Below the pieces are notes generated by a model, which saw only the letters and a program-made list of their open reading frames with translations, was not told where the DNA came from and made no database searches. From Hordeum vulgare subsp. vulgare (lineage: Eukaryota; Streptophyta; Magnoliopsida; Poales; Poaceae), in the NCBI RefSeq assembly GCF_904849725.1, contig NC_058521.1, positions 430,298,676 through 430,362,675 of the forward strand: DNA of 64,000 nucleotides, read 5' to 3'. Positions within the stretch are counted from its first letter, which is position 1, and each line of letters begins with the position of its first letter. Shown piece after piece: positions 11,947-23,874 of the stretch. A program made the position numbers and the translations under genes.

Positions 11947-13107
11947 ATGCTCGGTTATGGTAAGGACTCGCACACCTACAGAGTCTTCAACACCTATCAC
12001 CACAAGGTTGTTGAAACTGTAGATGTGCGGTTTGATGAAACTAATGGCTCTCAAACAGAGCAACTGCCTCATGTGCCAGATAAACAGACTCCTGAGGAAG
12101 CCATCAAACACAAGGCTACTGAAGATATCATTCCCGTTGAGGAACCTCCTCTCGTTAAAGAAATCATCCCCAACAATGATGAAACACATGAGGGTGCTCC
12201 TGAGGAAAATGCTCTAGATCAAATTCCTCAGCCAGTTCAAAGTCATCAACCTACACATCCAAGGATTGCAAACAAAGTGGAATTTGACAAAATCATCGAT
12301 GACATCGATGCACCAGGTCCCCTCACTCGCTCAAAAGCATCACATTTAGCTAACTTTTGTGGGCATTTCTCCTTTGTGTATATCACAGAACCTTCAAAAG
12401 TTGCTAAAGCTTTCATGGAACCTGAGTGGATTCAAGACATGCAAGATGAACTTCTTCAGTTGAAGCTAAATGTCGTGTGGGAACTCGTCAAGCGTCCTGA
12501 CCCTCGGAAGTACAATATCATCGGCACAAAGTGGATCTTCCGAAACAAGCAAGATGAGGATGGTCAGGTAGTGAGGAACAAGGCATAACTTGTCGCCCAA
12601 GGCAATACACAGGTTGAAGGAATTGACTTTCATGAAACTTTTGCACCTATAGTTAGACTTGAAGCTATTTGTATACTGCATGATTATGCTAATCATCACA
12701 ATATGATACTCTATCAAATGGATGTGAAAACTGCATTCCTAAATGGTAAGCTTGAGGAAGAAGTATATGTTGCTCAGCCTCCAGGTTTTGAAGCCCCAAA
12801 GAATCCACACAAAGTCTTCGGACTCAAGAAGGCACTCTATGGCCTCAAGCAAGCCCCTCGGGTGTGGTATGATACATTGAAAGAATTCCTCATGAAGAAA
12901 GGGTTCAAACCCGGTTCACTTGATCCTACTCTTTTCACAAAATCCTATGCCAGTGAACTATTTATATGCCAAATATATGTGGATGATATCATTTTTGGTT
13001 GTACTGACAAACGTTACAATGATGAATTTGCTTATATGATGAGTGAAGAATATCAAATGTCTATGATGGGGGAGCTGAAATTCATCCTAGGTCTTCAAAT
13101 TCGTTAA
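11947..13107 (+). pseudogene. pol: Reverse transcriptase (Sirevirus F)
   Basis: The linker rich in Pro/Glu (11947-12380) is followed by RVT_2 reverse transcriptase. Visible motifs are [40 protein letters not shown] (first catalytic Asp, about 12720), [13 protein letters not shown] and IYVDDIIFG (catalytic DD pair, about 12975). A TAA at 12586-12588 interrupts the domain where an Arg codon is expected, and another stop ends it at 13107. The order PR-IN-RT-RNH places the element in Copia. Confidence 0.88.
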
Positions 13108-13927
13108 CAACGCAATGGCATTTTCATCTCGCGGGAGAAATACCTCAAGGACCTCCTGAAGAAATTCGGCATGAATTAATGCAAAGGCGTCAAAATTTCT
13201 ATGCCTACAAACGGCCACCTCCACTGACGAAAATGGTATAGATTTCGATCAGCAGGTATATCGCTCCATGATTGGCTCTTTATTATAGCCATGTGCATCT
13301 AGGCCAGACATTATGCTTAGTGTTTGCATGTGTGCATGTTTACAAGTAAAACTGAGGGAATCACACCATAAGGCTGTGAAACACATTCTTCGATATCTAG
13401 CTCACACTCCAACGCTTCGATTATGGTATCCCAAGGGCTCAAATCTTCATCTCGTTGGATATTCTGATTCTGATTATGCTGGTGATCGTGTGGAACGCAA
13501 GTCAACGGCACGCACATGTCATTTCCTCAAACACTCCTTAGTCTGCTGGTCCTCAAAGAAGCAGAACTGCGTATCACTCTCCACTGCTGAAGCTGAATAC
13601 ATTGCTGCTGGATCTTGCTGTGCACAACTGCTTTGGATGAAGCAAACCCTCAAGGACTACGACATCAACCTGAAGAATGTGCCCCTCTACTGCGACAATG
13701 AGAGTGCCGTCAAGATCGCATACAACCCTGTACAACACTCGAAGACCAAGCACATCCATATTCGTCATCATTTTCTTCGTGACCATGTACTCAAGGGAAA
13801 TATCATCATCGACCACATGAAGACTGACAGCCAGCTAGCAGATATCTTCACTAAGCCCTTGGATGAGAAAAGATTTTGCAAGCTGCGGTGTGAGCTAAAT
13901 ATCCTAGAATCTTCAAATGTCTTGTGA
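13108..13927 (+). pseudogene. pol: End of RT and Copia RNase H (Sirevirus F)
   Basis: From 13108 to 13312 the RT tail is broken by stops and frameshifts. The ORF at 13313-13927 carries Copia RNase H: YSDSDYAGDRVERKSTAR (catalytic Asp), CVSLSTAEAEYIAA (catalytic Glu), YCDNESAVKIA (catalytic Asp) and TKHIHIRHHFLRD. RNase H removes the RNA template during cDNA synthesis. The C-terminus DIFTKPLDEKRF is the usual end of Copia Pol, so the stop at 13925-13927 is likely the natural one. Confidence 0.88.
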
Positions 13928-14529
13928 AAGACGCACACATCCTAACACTTATGCAAAACTGATGACTTAGATGTGCAACACACGAAGTAACGTTTTTTCT
14001 TCAAACAATGAAGAATAACACAAAGAGTGTGAAGAAATTAATGAAGAATTTGATTATCAGGGCCCTACGACAATTGTATGCAATGCCAGAAATCATCATT
14101 CTTATACGGTGGGTAATGCCACCACCAAATTTTTGAAATTCCTCAAAAAGCTAAAAATCCTCAAAACTGAGGATTTTAACAAAGTCTTCAAGATTTTCAA
14201 AATCATCAAATATTCAAATTCATCAAAATTATCAATGTCATCAAAAAAATTCAAAGTCATCAAACTTTTCTGATTGTCTTCACTAACTTTATATATATAC
14301 ATATATTTGAGTTCTCAATGTCCTCAACAACATTCACTTATTGCTCTATTCCTCAAATGGTTGAGTTTCATCTAAGTGAATGTGATGGGACCCTACTCCC
14401 CTGTGTACTCAGCTCAATCCTATCTATTCTCAATTCTTCATATGCGTTCTAATTGAAAACTCGTTCAAAGTCTTAAGTGAATCCTTGTCAGCTGATGACT
14501 TTGAACAAATTCCTCAAAAATTCATAAAT
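13928..14529 (+). mobile_element. 3' non-coding region of Sirevirus F, truncated
   Basis: This AT-rich stretch after Pol has repeated CCTCAAA/ATTCTTC phrases typical of Maximus-type elements. A perfect 10-bp hairpin (AAAATCCTCA, loop AAAC) is at 14154-14177. No polypurine tract or 3' LTR follows: the element is cut near 14529 where GC-richer Gypsy LTR sequence begins. An env-like third ORF, present in some Sireviruses, is not seen. Confidence 0.7.
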
Positions 14530-15046
14530 TAATTGGGCCGGGTCAGGAAAGCGGCGACTCATACATACATGGTCAATGTAAGCCTTGGCCCAGGCCTGAG
14601 GCGTGTTGAGAGATCTTCGTCAGAAGGCTACCAAGGCCCATGAGCCAGATGGCGGTTCAGGATTGATGAAGACGATTAGTCGCCAAGGAGGTTTCCTGGC
14701 TTGGAAAACACGATGACTTAGAGATATGGAAGGCCACGATTTGTAACGTGGCCAGGACTTTGTGAACCCTAGGGCCTCGACCTGTATATAAAGGCGGGTC
14801 TCGGGACAGATAGATTAAGTTAGAAATCATCGAGAGCTAGGTCAGGCGAGTTATGCCCTCCTTGTAATCGAATCAACCATCAATATACACAAAGCATGAC
14901 GTAGGCTTTTACGTCCACAAGAGGAGCCGAACCTTTTTTAAGTCTGAGTCTCTCTTCCGCTCACCCCCTTTGAGTCGCACCAAGGTGTGATGGCTCATTC
15001 ACTAAGTCCTTTCACGAAGACATCTGCCGTGACAAAACCACGACTG
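14530..15046 (+). repeat. LTR fragment of element E (Tat-clade Gypsy)
   Basis: About 0.5 kb of LTR precedes a Tat-type PBS. A TATA box (TATATAAA) lies at 14785-14792 and is followed by a GC-rich transcript start region. The tail has GCTCACCCCCTTTGAGTCGC. The 5' part of the LTR appears to be missing, since there is no clear TG start and the sequence abuts Sirevirus DNA. Confidence 0.65.
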
Positions 15047-15063
15047 TCGGCGCCCATTGTAGG
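15047..15063 (+). promoter_or_regulatory. Primer-binding site of element E
   Basis: TCGGCGCCCATTGTAGG resembles the TGGCGCCCACCGTGGGG PBS used by Tat-clade Gypsy elements, with several changes. Directly behind it, within about 10 bases, comes reverse transcriptase sequence, so gag and protease have been deleted. Confidence 0.65.
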
Positions 15064-15069
15064 TTTTTC

Positions 15070-15855
15070 ATCTTGAATGGTTGGCTAACGCGGTCTTGGT
15101 ACTCAAGAATAATGGCACCATCCGCATGTGCATTGACTACACCGACCTCAACAGGACCTGCCCAAAGGACCCTTTCGCACTCCCTCGCATTGACCAAATC
15201 ATTGACTCTACGGCGGGTTGTGAGCGATTGTGCTTCCTCGATGCTTACTCAGGGTACCACCAGATCAAGATGGCTATGGCGGATCAGGAGAAAATGTCAT
15301 TTATAACCCCCTTTGGAGCCTTTTGTTATGTGTCTATGCCATTCTGACTCAAGAGCGCGGGGGCGATTTATCAACGCTGCATCCAGAAATTGCCTACACA
15401 GCCAGATCGGGCGCAACATTCATTCCTACGTTGACGACATAGTGGTCAGATCCCTGAAGAAAGAATCTCTTTTGGAAGAACTTAGGGAGACTGTCAACAA
15501 TTTGTGCATGTACCAGATGAGGCTTAATCCTACCAAGTGTGTTTTTGGTGTTCCCGCAGGAAAGCTATTGGGTTTCTTGGTGTCAGAACGAGGCATCGAA
15601 GCTAACCCGGATAAAATTGAAGCGATCACTTCGCTAGGCAAGCCGGCCAATATCAATCAAGTTTAGTGCATGGCGGGTGGCATTGCGGCTTTAAGTCGAT
15701 TCATAAGTCGCCTTGGGGAGAAAGACATCCCTCTCTATCCGCTGCTCAAGAAAACTGATCGCTTTGTTTGGACGGATGAAGTGAACGAAGCTTTCGAAGC
15801 CCTGAAGACATAACTGGCTAAGCCGCCTGTCTTAGCTGCTCCGACTGACAAAGAT
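15070..15855 (+). pseudogene. pol: Reverse transcriptase fragment (Tat-clade Gypsy E)
   Basis: The RT starts mid-domain with NAVLVLKNNGTIRMCIDYTDLN and runs through LPRIDQIIDSTAG, FLDAYSGYHQIKMA (catalytic Asp) and YVDDIVVRS (catalytic pair, about 15433-15440). A TGA at 15345-15347 interrupts the SMPF motif, a frameshift follows at about 15395, and a stop at 15664-15666 precedes the connection region. RT copies element RNA into DNA. Residues upstream of the fingers, plus all of gag and PR, are missing. Confidence 0.85.
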
Positions 15856-16695
15856 ATGCTCCTATACATTGCTGCCTATTCTAAAGCGGTAAGCGTGGCA
15901 GTGGTCGTCGAACGCAAAGAGGAAGGGAAGGAATATCCGGTTCAAAGACCGGTCTACTTTATCAGTGAAGTCCTAACCCTCTCGAAACAGCGCTACCCAC
16001 ATTGGCAGAAGCTAGTCTTCGGGGTGTTCATGGCAAGCCGGAAATTGAAACACTACTTTCAAGAGCATCCTATCACGGTGGTCAGTTTTGCCCCAGTTGG
16101 TGATATCATACAGAATCGAGAGGCCACTGGGCAGATTGCTAAGTGGGATATTGAGCTTGGACGCCATCATGTGAAATATATCCCTCGCACAACCATTAAG
16201 TCTCAAGCACTAGTAGATTTCATCAACGATTGGACCGAGTTGCAAATTCTGGAAGAAAGACCTAATCACACGTATTGGACTATCCATTTTGATGGGTCTA
16301 GGCACCCTCCGACTCATGTTCCCATGTACCAACAATGCGGCGGAGTATGAGGCCTTGCTCCACGGGTTGCGAATCACCAAAGAGATGAACCTCGGCTGAG
16401 TCAGATGTTTGGGCGACTCAAATCTAGTAGCACAGCAAGTTTCTGGCACATGGGATTCCAGAGATCCCTTGATGGCGGCTTATAGGCGTGCCATGGCGGA
16501 CGTGGTGTGTCATTTTCATGGCTATCAGGTGGATCACATTGATCATTGACTCAATGAGGCGGCGGATGCTCTTTCACAACTTGGTTCACAGCGTAAGCCT
16601 GTCCCCCCTAACGTCTTTTTGGATGTATTGCATAACCCATCAGTAAAACTTCCTTCAGAGGAAGACTTGAGTCTCAGCTTGTGGTGGCTCTCCGT
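15856..16695 (+). pseudogene. pol: Dual RNase H region (Tat-clade Gypsy E)
   Basis: Two RNase H-like domains occur in series. The first (15840-16215) has the Gypsy form, with LLYIAAYSKAVSVAVV and RPVYFISEVLT. The second (about 16255-16600) begins YWTIHFDGS and resumes with NNAAEYEALLHGLRI, GDSNLVAQQVSG and LNEAADALSQLG; this is the extra 'archaeal-type' RNase H found in Tat-clade elements. The second domain has lost a stretch after its first motif and has stops at 16348-16350, about 16398 and 16548. Element E is cut at 16695 by the LTR of D; no integrase remains. Confidence 0.8.
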
Positions 16696-19600
16696 TGTTG
16701 GGACCCGATCCTAAGCCATAGGAATCCAGCCTGTAACACATCACATCCCATTGCGGTCTCACACACGGTTAACCCCACGGCTGCCACCTTACCTTAGCTG
16801 GGACCATTTGCGCCTTTTGACTCACGTATGCATTTGTGTCGCTAGCATTCCAATGTCAAAGAACCCGGGTCGACATAACTAGTCATAAACTCAAGTGGAT
16901 CAAGTGTACAGAGACATGCATACATAACCCAGCAAAGCAGTTGTCGGTCATCAGCGAGTGTAGACAAGTCGTATCAAGCTACAAGGACTCCATTACACCG
17001 TGTGACATTTCCCCGTAGGGACAGACAGATCAACTAAGAAGGATACATGTTGGTCAACCAATGTGTCCGAAGCATTAGCGAACTACCAAGGCTTGTTGGA
17101 AGCACAAAGGGGCATTTCTCTGTATAGAGAGCTACTAAGGGCATACGACTAGGTGTCGAACCCGATAGATATCATAGTGCATCACACGTACGCATAACAT
17201 ACTCGATATGCATAGATACAACAATGGCATCACAACATAACCATACAACATCACAACATTTATTTAAAAGACTCGGAAGAGTCTTGCATAATATGTTCAT
17301 ACAGGTAGGGGTCACATGACCCGACACTCAAGTCATACAAGCAGAGTTATACAAACCAAGCGGAAGCATAAAAGCTGTCTGAGTACACACAGTTGAAAGG
17401 AAAAAGCATAAAGCCTGGCTATCTACAGATCCCTTCTGAAAGGGGCCAGGTCGTAGCTGGGACACTAGCTACTCGTCATCATCGATGTCTAGATAGAACC
17501 CACCTGTTGGCTCGTGGGTATCCTCTGCAACATTTATTAAGCAAACATGAGTACAAAAGTACTCAGCAAGACTTTAGAACAGATCTATCTACTCATGCAC
17601 AAGTATCAACAAAGGGGGTTGTGGTGTTTCATGCAGCAAGCCAGGTTTGACTCTTCGCTAGACTAAACTACAATTTTAAATAGTTTTAACAATTTTGATA
17701 AGTCATACGCGAGTCCACTACCACCAGAACAATACACTATCATGGATTCCTTTCCGTCTCCCTACGGAAATGCCATACATGATACTCACACTTATCGTGG
17801 TACTTTTATGAGTAGCTATTAAAGTTATCTATGAACAACATACGTTTCCAAGTAGTCCATATCCGCGGATGCGACTATTCGAATAGATCATAACCCTGCA
17901 GGGGTGTACTTCTTCACATGCGCTCTCGCCACTTATCGCCATGTGCACGTCATGCACCTCGGCAACCTTCAAGCGGAAGCCCAGCGAGGGAGTCGGCCAC
18001 GACCGTTAACCACACTAATACCTAGTATAGGTTTATCACCTATTTGAGAGTAACCCGCACGGAAGTCCGGCCGAGGTTTCCGCCACGGCCCCAAACGATG
18101 TGCATAGGTTTCCCAAGCCCAACATCCGGGTGCCACTTGGTACACCGCGCCACTGCCTACCGCATCTAGCCCACCTCTAAGGTCAGCACTATGCACGGCC
18201 TCTAGCATGACTATAAACACCAGAAACTACTTGCAACTCCTAGACCGAGTACTATGCGATTAATAAGCCGAGAGGGTCAATTCAGTATCCCAATGTGTGG
18301 TAGTATCTAGTCTTGGATTACATACACGGAACTCGGTTCCTAAGGACGGTTCCAATGAAACAACCCACCATGTAGTCCTACATAGCCTTTCATCGGTACC
18401 TTTACCAAATCAGGTTCCACACTTATACTTTGTCACTAGAACACATTCATCCATTCCTGTTCATCACCCAGATGAAACAGACCTGACACAACTCTAGGCA
18501 TAGCAATCATAGCAGGAAAATGCACATCATGGCTCAAGCAACTACCAGGTATGCTAGGTTGCAAGGATTGGCTATTTACTATGACAATGACGGGTCATGC
18601 AAAGGAACAAGTTCAGCTATCAAAATAAAGCATTTGAAATATTTTGTCCTTATGCAATAAGTGGGAGCAGGAGCAAGAACATGGGAATATATCGGGATGA
18701 TCAAAAGGGTGCTTGCCTTTTTGCTCAGCAGAAGGATAAAATCCGCCAGTCGAATATTCGGACGTATTCGGAAGGGCAGAGCCTACCGAAACAATAACGA
18801 CAATCAATAACATTCATATGCAACAATATGATTCATGATCATGGCATGGAATGAAATGTAGCATGAGCTAGTGTGGCTATCAAACCTTTGGGTTGATGCT
18901 AATTTGAATTCAAATTCAAATATTAGTTGAAATAGTATATTTATCATATTCATTTAATTAATTTGACCTGATGCTGTTTCTTAACTTTGTTTGTCATGCA
19001 TGAAAGTAGCACCATTGTGTTCATTGAATTTTTCTGATCAATTTGCATATATTATTTGTCAAATTTGGAGTTATATTCAATTTTTTATGAATTTCCAAAG
19101 TTTTGCACTTATTCTGGAATTAATATAAAATATAATTAGTATTACTGCATCAGCAAGACATCAGCAGGCCAGTCTCGTCGTTGAGAGACAAACCTGACCA
19201 GTGGGACCCACTAGTCAGTGACTCTAGCTCGGTTTTAATTAAACTTTAAGTTAATTAATTAGTTAACAGAGTCTGGCCCACACGTCAGTGTCTGGTTAGT
19301 GTTTTAATTAACTAATTATTTTTACTAACTAAAACTTAAATAGCCAGGGGCTGGCCCCACCTGTCATGGGCTCAGGGGAGTCAACCCACCTGTGCTGGGG
19401 GTCAAACCCACCGTCGTTGCGCCGCCGGTGGCTCCAGGGACGGTGGAGGGCATCAGAAATGCACCTCCGGCGACCAAATGAGAGGCGGATGGCACTGGAA
19501 GAACGACCACTCATCCATGCGTCCATTTTTGCTAGCCTCAGGGGTTGAAACAGCCGGAGATGACGCCGGCGACGAGCTCGGCTGGTGCCGGAGCTCGGGA

Positions 19601-20449
19601 AACATTGAGGTCATCGATACGGAGAGCAAAAGGGACGGGGATTGGCTCCTACAACATCTACAAGACACACTGAAGCCGATGGTGGTCTCACATAAACCAA
19701 CGCATCATCGAAACATCACCGGCAATAAGCTCCCGCGGCGGATCTCATCGGGCTCCGGTGGAATCACGCGCTAGGGCACGGGATCGATGGGGAAAAGAGG
19801 GGCGAAACCATCATGAGCTCACAGGGGTTGCAGAGACGTCGAGAGCGGGCTCGGGGACGGCCTGGAGAGGGAGAACGATGGCGGCGAGCTTCGGTGATCC
19901 GAGGAGGAAGACGATGGCATCCGGGTGATGTAGGGCTCGAGGGCTTGCTTCCTTTGGCAGGGACGATGTGCTCGACGAGGCGGAGCGAACGACATGCTCA
20001 CGTCTTTCCATTTCTATTTTTGTTAAAACAATTTTGACATTTGTTTGATTTTATTTTTGGCTCCAAACTATTTCTATAATAGTGAGAATAATGTTGGGGT
20101 GTTATTTGGAATATTTCCAAACCCAATTAAAGAATTCATCATTTTATGAAATTCTGAAATAATTGAAATCACATATATAATTGATTCCAGTGGCTTTTGT
20201 GTTTTAAATAAAATGCCAAAAGTATTTTTTAAAATAAATACACCCCTGAATTGTTGCTTCCAATATTTCTCAAAACAGATGAACTTTTATGAAGGGCATT
20301 TTGAGTTCATTGATTTATCACAATTTTGAATTGGGTTGAATACATAGTTGCTAGTGTTTTTCTCTTTGATTTCCATTTTCACTTTTAAATGCAATATTAA
20401 ACATGATCACAATCTTGCTAGACTTCAAAGGGTAGCTAGGGATGTGACA
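16696..20449 (-). repeat. 3' LTR of element D (Tekay-like chromovirus)
   Basis: On the minus strand the LTR starts TGTCACATCCCTAGC at 20449, directly after a polypurine tract, and appears to end ...GGGTCCCAACA at 16696, giving about 3.75 kb. LTRs of 3-4 kb are usual for Tekay chromoviruses. The region has no gene. It includes an AT-rich block (18890-19330) and a GC-rich block (19360-20010) whose short ORFs on both strands look like chance. The far end is inferred from where element E stops; 16731 (TGTAACAC) is a possible alternative. Confidence 0.65.
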
Positions 20450-20466
20450 ACTCACCCCCACTCAAA
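20450..20466 (-). promoter_or_regulatory. Polypurine tract of element D
   Basis: The minus strand reads TTGAGTGGGGGTGAGT immediately before the LTR start, the expected place for plus-strand DNA priming. Confidence 0.8.
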
Positions 20467-20477
20467 AGAATCTCGTC

Positions 20478-20924
20478 CTAAGATTTGGAAGTCGTCGGGA
20501 ATAGCACGGGATACTCAAGTCGAAGACGGTCCTCTCTTTTCCATGTTGCCTCTTTTTCAGAATTATTTGACCATTGAACTTTAAGAAACTTGAGGTTTTG
20601 ATGTCGAGTGGTACGCTTAGCTTGATCAAAAATACAAACAGGGTATTCTCGGTATGAAAGGTTATCTTGGAGATCAAGCGTTTCGTGGTCCACTCCACGT
20701 ATAGGATCCGAGAAGCAACGCCTGATTTGCGAGACGTGGAAGACATCATGAACCTTGGAAATATGCAGAGGAAGTTCCAACTGGTAGGGAACTTCTCCTC
20801 GTTTGGCAAGAATGCGAAAAGGACCAATGTAACAAGGAGCCAATTTTCCTTTGATACCGAAGCGATGGGTACCCTTCAAAGGTGTAACCCGAAGGTAAGC
20901 CTTTTCGTCAACTTCAAAGGTCAC
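20478..20924 (-). pseudogene. pol: Integrase C-terminus and chromodomain (chromovirus D)
   Basis: 148 residues hold the integrase GPF/Y-type module (KLAPCYIGPFRILAKRGEVPY, residues 27-48) and HDVFHVSQIRRC, then a chromodomain-like end with LKFLKVQWSNNSEKEATWKRED (about residues 112-134). The chromodomain directs integration through histone marks in chromoviruses. The first residues continue the integrase frame upstream; the Met is internal, not a true start. The stop about 30 bases from the polypurine tract is a natural Pol end. Confidence 0.85.
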
Positions 20925-22010
20925 AGCCTTATGATGACGATCATATTGGCTCTTTTGACGAGATTGGGCTGTTTACAACTTTTCACGAATAATGCGAACT
21001 TGCTCTTCTGCTTCCTGGATCATATCCGGACCAAAGAGTTGCCTCTCTCCGGTTTCTGACCAATTAAGAGGTGTTTGACATCTTCGTCCATAGAGAACTT
21101 CAAAAGGGGCCTTGCCCAAGCTTGATTGATAACTATTGTTATAAGCAAATTCAGGGAATGGAAGGCACTTCTCCCTATTCATATCGAACGATATAACACA
21201 AGCTCAGAGCATACCCTCTAGGATTTGATTCACTCTTTCTACTTGACCACTTGATTGTGGATGGAAAGCGGTGCTAAAAGATAGGTGAGTCCCCATGGCA
21301 TTCTGAAAAATTTCCCAGAATTGAGAAGTAAAAATACTTCCACGATCTGAGTTAATCTCCAGAGGGACACCATGAAGAGACACTATTAGAGAGATATATA
21401 ACTATGCTAGCTGGCTAGCTGTTATACTTTCACGAACTGGAAGAAAATGAGCTACTTTGGAAAGACGGTCAATGTTCACAAAGATAACATTATTTCCTTT
21501 CTTGGTCCTAGGAAATCCAGTGATGAAATCCATACTAACTTTATCCCATTTCCATTCAGGAATAGCTAAAGGTTGAAGGGTTCCAGCAGGCCTTTGATGT
21601 TTCGCTTTAACTCGACGAGAAATGTCGCACTTAGCAACGAACTCAACAATTTCTCTCTTCATCCTAGTCCACCAAAACCTCTGGCATAGGTCCTGATACA
21701 TCTTAGTACTACTAGGATGAATGGTTAGAGGAGAATCATGAGCCTCCTTAAGGATCAACTGTCGCAGACGTTTGCTCTTAGGAACCACTAAACGATTCTG
21801 AAAGAACACGACACCATGCTCATTGATAGAGAAATACCTAGCATTTCCGCTAGCAATATTTTCCTTGATCCGGGATATACCCTTATCATATTTCTGCACA
21901 ACTACGATTTGATCCCCAAGAGTAGGCTTCGCCACCAGGGTAGAAAGGAATCCTTGAGGAACAATGTGAAGGTTTAACTTCCTAAGTTCCTCATAGAGAC
22001 GTGGTTGACC
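20925..22010 (-). pseudogene. pol: Integrase zinc region and catalytic core (chromovirus D)
   Basis: The best piece is 21402-21935: a H-x-H zinc half (EAHDSPLTIHPSS) followed by KCDISRR, where one of the two zinc cysteines is Ser. The core begins KVSMDFITGFPRTKKG with the first catalytic Asp. Between 21183 and 21401, in another frame, DRGSIFTSQFW and GQVERVNQILEG supply the second Asp and the Glu. A third piece at 20973-21182 reads FAYNNSYQSSLG and FEVLYGRRCQTPLNW. Several indels and stops break the gene. Confidence 0.82.
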
Positions 22011-22461
22011 TCATTGTAACATCAGATTGTTACAATAAGACTTACGACTTAGTGCAACAGCCATGACATTGGCCTTCCCCGGGGTGTAAGTTATCCCTAA
22101 GTCGTAATCTGAGATCAACTCAACCCACCGTCTTTGTCTGAGATTCCAATCCGGCTGGGTGAAGATATATTTCAGACTTTGGCGATCAGAGAATATTTCG
22201 CAATGATTACCAAGAAGGTAATGTCGCCAGGTTTTAAGTGCATGGACTACAGCTGTAAGATCAAGATCATGTGTGGGATAATTATCCTCATGTCGATGCA
22301 ACTTTTGAGATGCGTATGCAACCACATGACTATCCTGCATGAGAATGCAACCTAATCCTTGTCGCGAGGCGTCGCAATAGATAATAAAGTCCTTAGAAAA
22401 ATCTGGTGGTAGCAGCACATGTGCGGAAGTGAGGCGTCTTTTCAGTTCGTGAAAGTTGTGC
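22011..22461 (-). pseudogene. pol: RNase H (chromovirus D)
   Basis: The ORF 22011-22418 carries Ty3-type RNase H: FIIYCDASRQGLGCILMQ (catalytic Asp), YASQKLHRHEDNYPTHDLDL (Glu position altered to Asp, as HDLDL) and [13 protein letters not shown]. It ends with ISDYDLGITYTPGKANVMAV, leading to integrase. It is out of frame with RT upstream. Confidence 0.83.
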
Positions 22462-23305
22462 TCACACTGTGGTGTCCACTCGAACTTTTTTATCTTTCTT
22501 GAAGAGTTCAGTTAGAGGCTTTGCAACCTTGGAGAAGTTCTCGACAAAGCGACGACAATAGCTCGCTAGACCAAGAAAACTCCTAACTTGCTTAACCGAT
22601 TTAGGTTGAGTCCAATCAAGGACAACTTGAACTCTATCGGGATTGACATCAATACCCTTACCGGAGATTACGTGGCCTAGATAGGTCACTTCTGGTAACC
22701 AAAATTCACATTTTGAAAACTTGGCATAAAGGCGATGCTCTCGAAGTTTCATCAATACCAGCCTTAGATGCTCGGCATGTTCATGTTCGTTCTTCGAGTA
22801 GATGAGAATATCATCGAGGTATACCACAACGAATTTATCCTAATACTCCATTAAGATTGAATTCATCAAGCGAGAGAAGGTGGCTGGGGCATTGGTTAAA
22901 CCGAAGGACATAAACGGTGTACTCGTATTGGCCATAACGAGTGACAAATGCTATTTTTGGAATGTCTGCGTTCTTGATCTTGATTTGATGGTAACCCAAC
23001 CTCAAATCCATTTTGGAGAATACTGAGGATCCAGCGAGCTGATCATACAGATCGTTAATCCTGGGGAGAGGATACTTGTTCTTTATGGTGACGAGGTTAA
23101 CTAGTCGATAATCTACAACCATCTGATCCGTTCCATCTTTCTTCTTGACGAAGAGGACCGGAAAATCCCAAGGGGAAGAGCTAGGACGAATGAAACCTTT
23201 ATTCAAGGCCTCGTCTAGTTGTTTCTTAAGTTCGGCTAGCTCCAAGGGTGCCATCTTATAGGGTCTTCTAGCTATTGGGACAGTTCCTGGAACAAGATCT
23301 ATCAC
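22462..23305 (-). pseudogene. pol: Reverse transcriptase (chromovirus D)
   Basis: Two pieces cover RT. 22835-23305 has [53 protein letters not shown] and [15 protein letters not shown] with the first catalytic Asp. After a frameshift near 22900, 22462-22827 has [20 protein letters not shown] (catalytic pair), [20 protein letters not shown] and [16 protein letters not shown] stop lies at the junction. Confidence 0.87.
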
Positions 23306-23514
23306 AAACTCTACATCCCTGTCAGGTGGACCTCCTGGCAGTTCTTCTAGAAAAACATCCGGGAAGTCACGGACTACTAGAATGTCTTCAAGTTCTGGAA
23401 GAGGACTAGTATTGAGGGAATAGAGATGGCATTTGGCAACTCGAGTTGAGACATTAACTATCTCACCCGAGGGATGGGTAAGCTGAACATTCCTAGTTGA
23501 GTATCAACCTTTGC

Positions 23515-23874
23515 TTAATGAGTTGACTTCCAGCCCATACCCAAGATGATATTGATATCTGAGGATTTTAGGGCTATCAATGATGCTAGAAAAACTAGCC
23601 TGTCTACTAGGATTTCATTGTCATAGCTTACCCTAGAAGTTTGCCTTTTACTACGAGGGGTTTGGACAACTAATGGGATTGGCATATCACACAAGGACAT
23701 GTTATGCAACTGCGCAAAACTTGCGTAAAGGAAGGAATGAAATGACCCAGTGTGAAAAAGAACAGACGCTGGGTGATGATTGACAAGGAGCGTACCAAAA
23801 ATGACGTCGGGATCCTCTGGAGCTTCTTCTGCAGAAACATAATTCACGTGGCCGCGCGCAGGAGTTGGCTTCAT
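23515..23874 (-). pseudogene. pol: Aspartic protease, catalytically dead (chromovirus D)
   Basis: 119 residues of retropepsin. The active site reads VLFHTGSFHSFL (about residues 34-45) where the family has Asp-Thr-Gly; the catalytic Asp is His, so the protease cannot work. The downstream flap/second-half motif INIILGMGW is kept at the C-terminus. The stretch 23306-23514 between PR and RT is the linker, in which stops are present. Confidence 0.85.

Noticed and set aside
19366..20037. Possible captured host exon in D's LTR
   Set aside because: Open on several frames because of GC content; no motif or splice pattern supports a gene.
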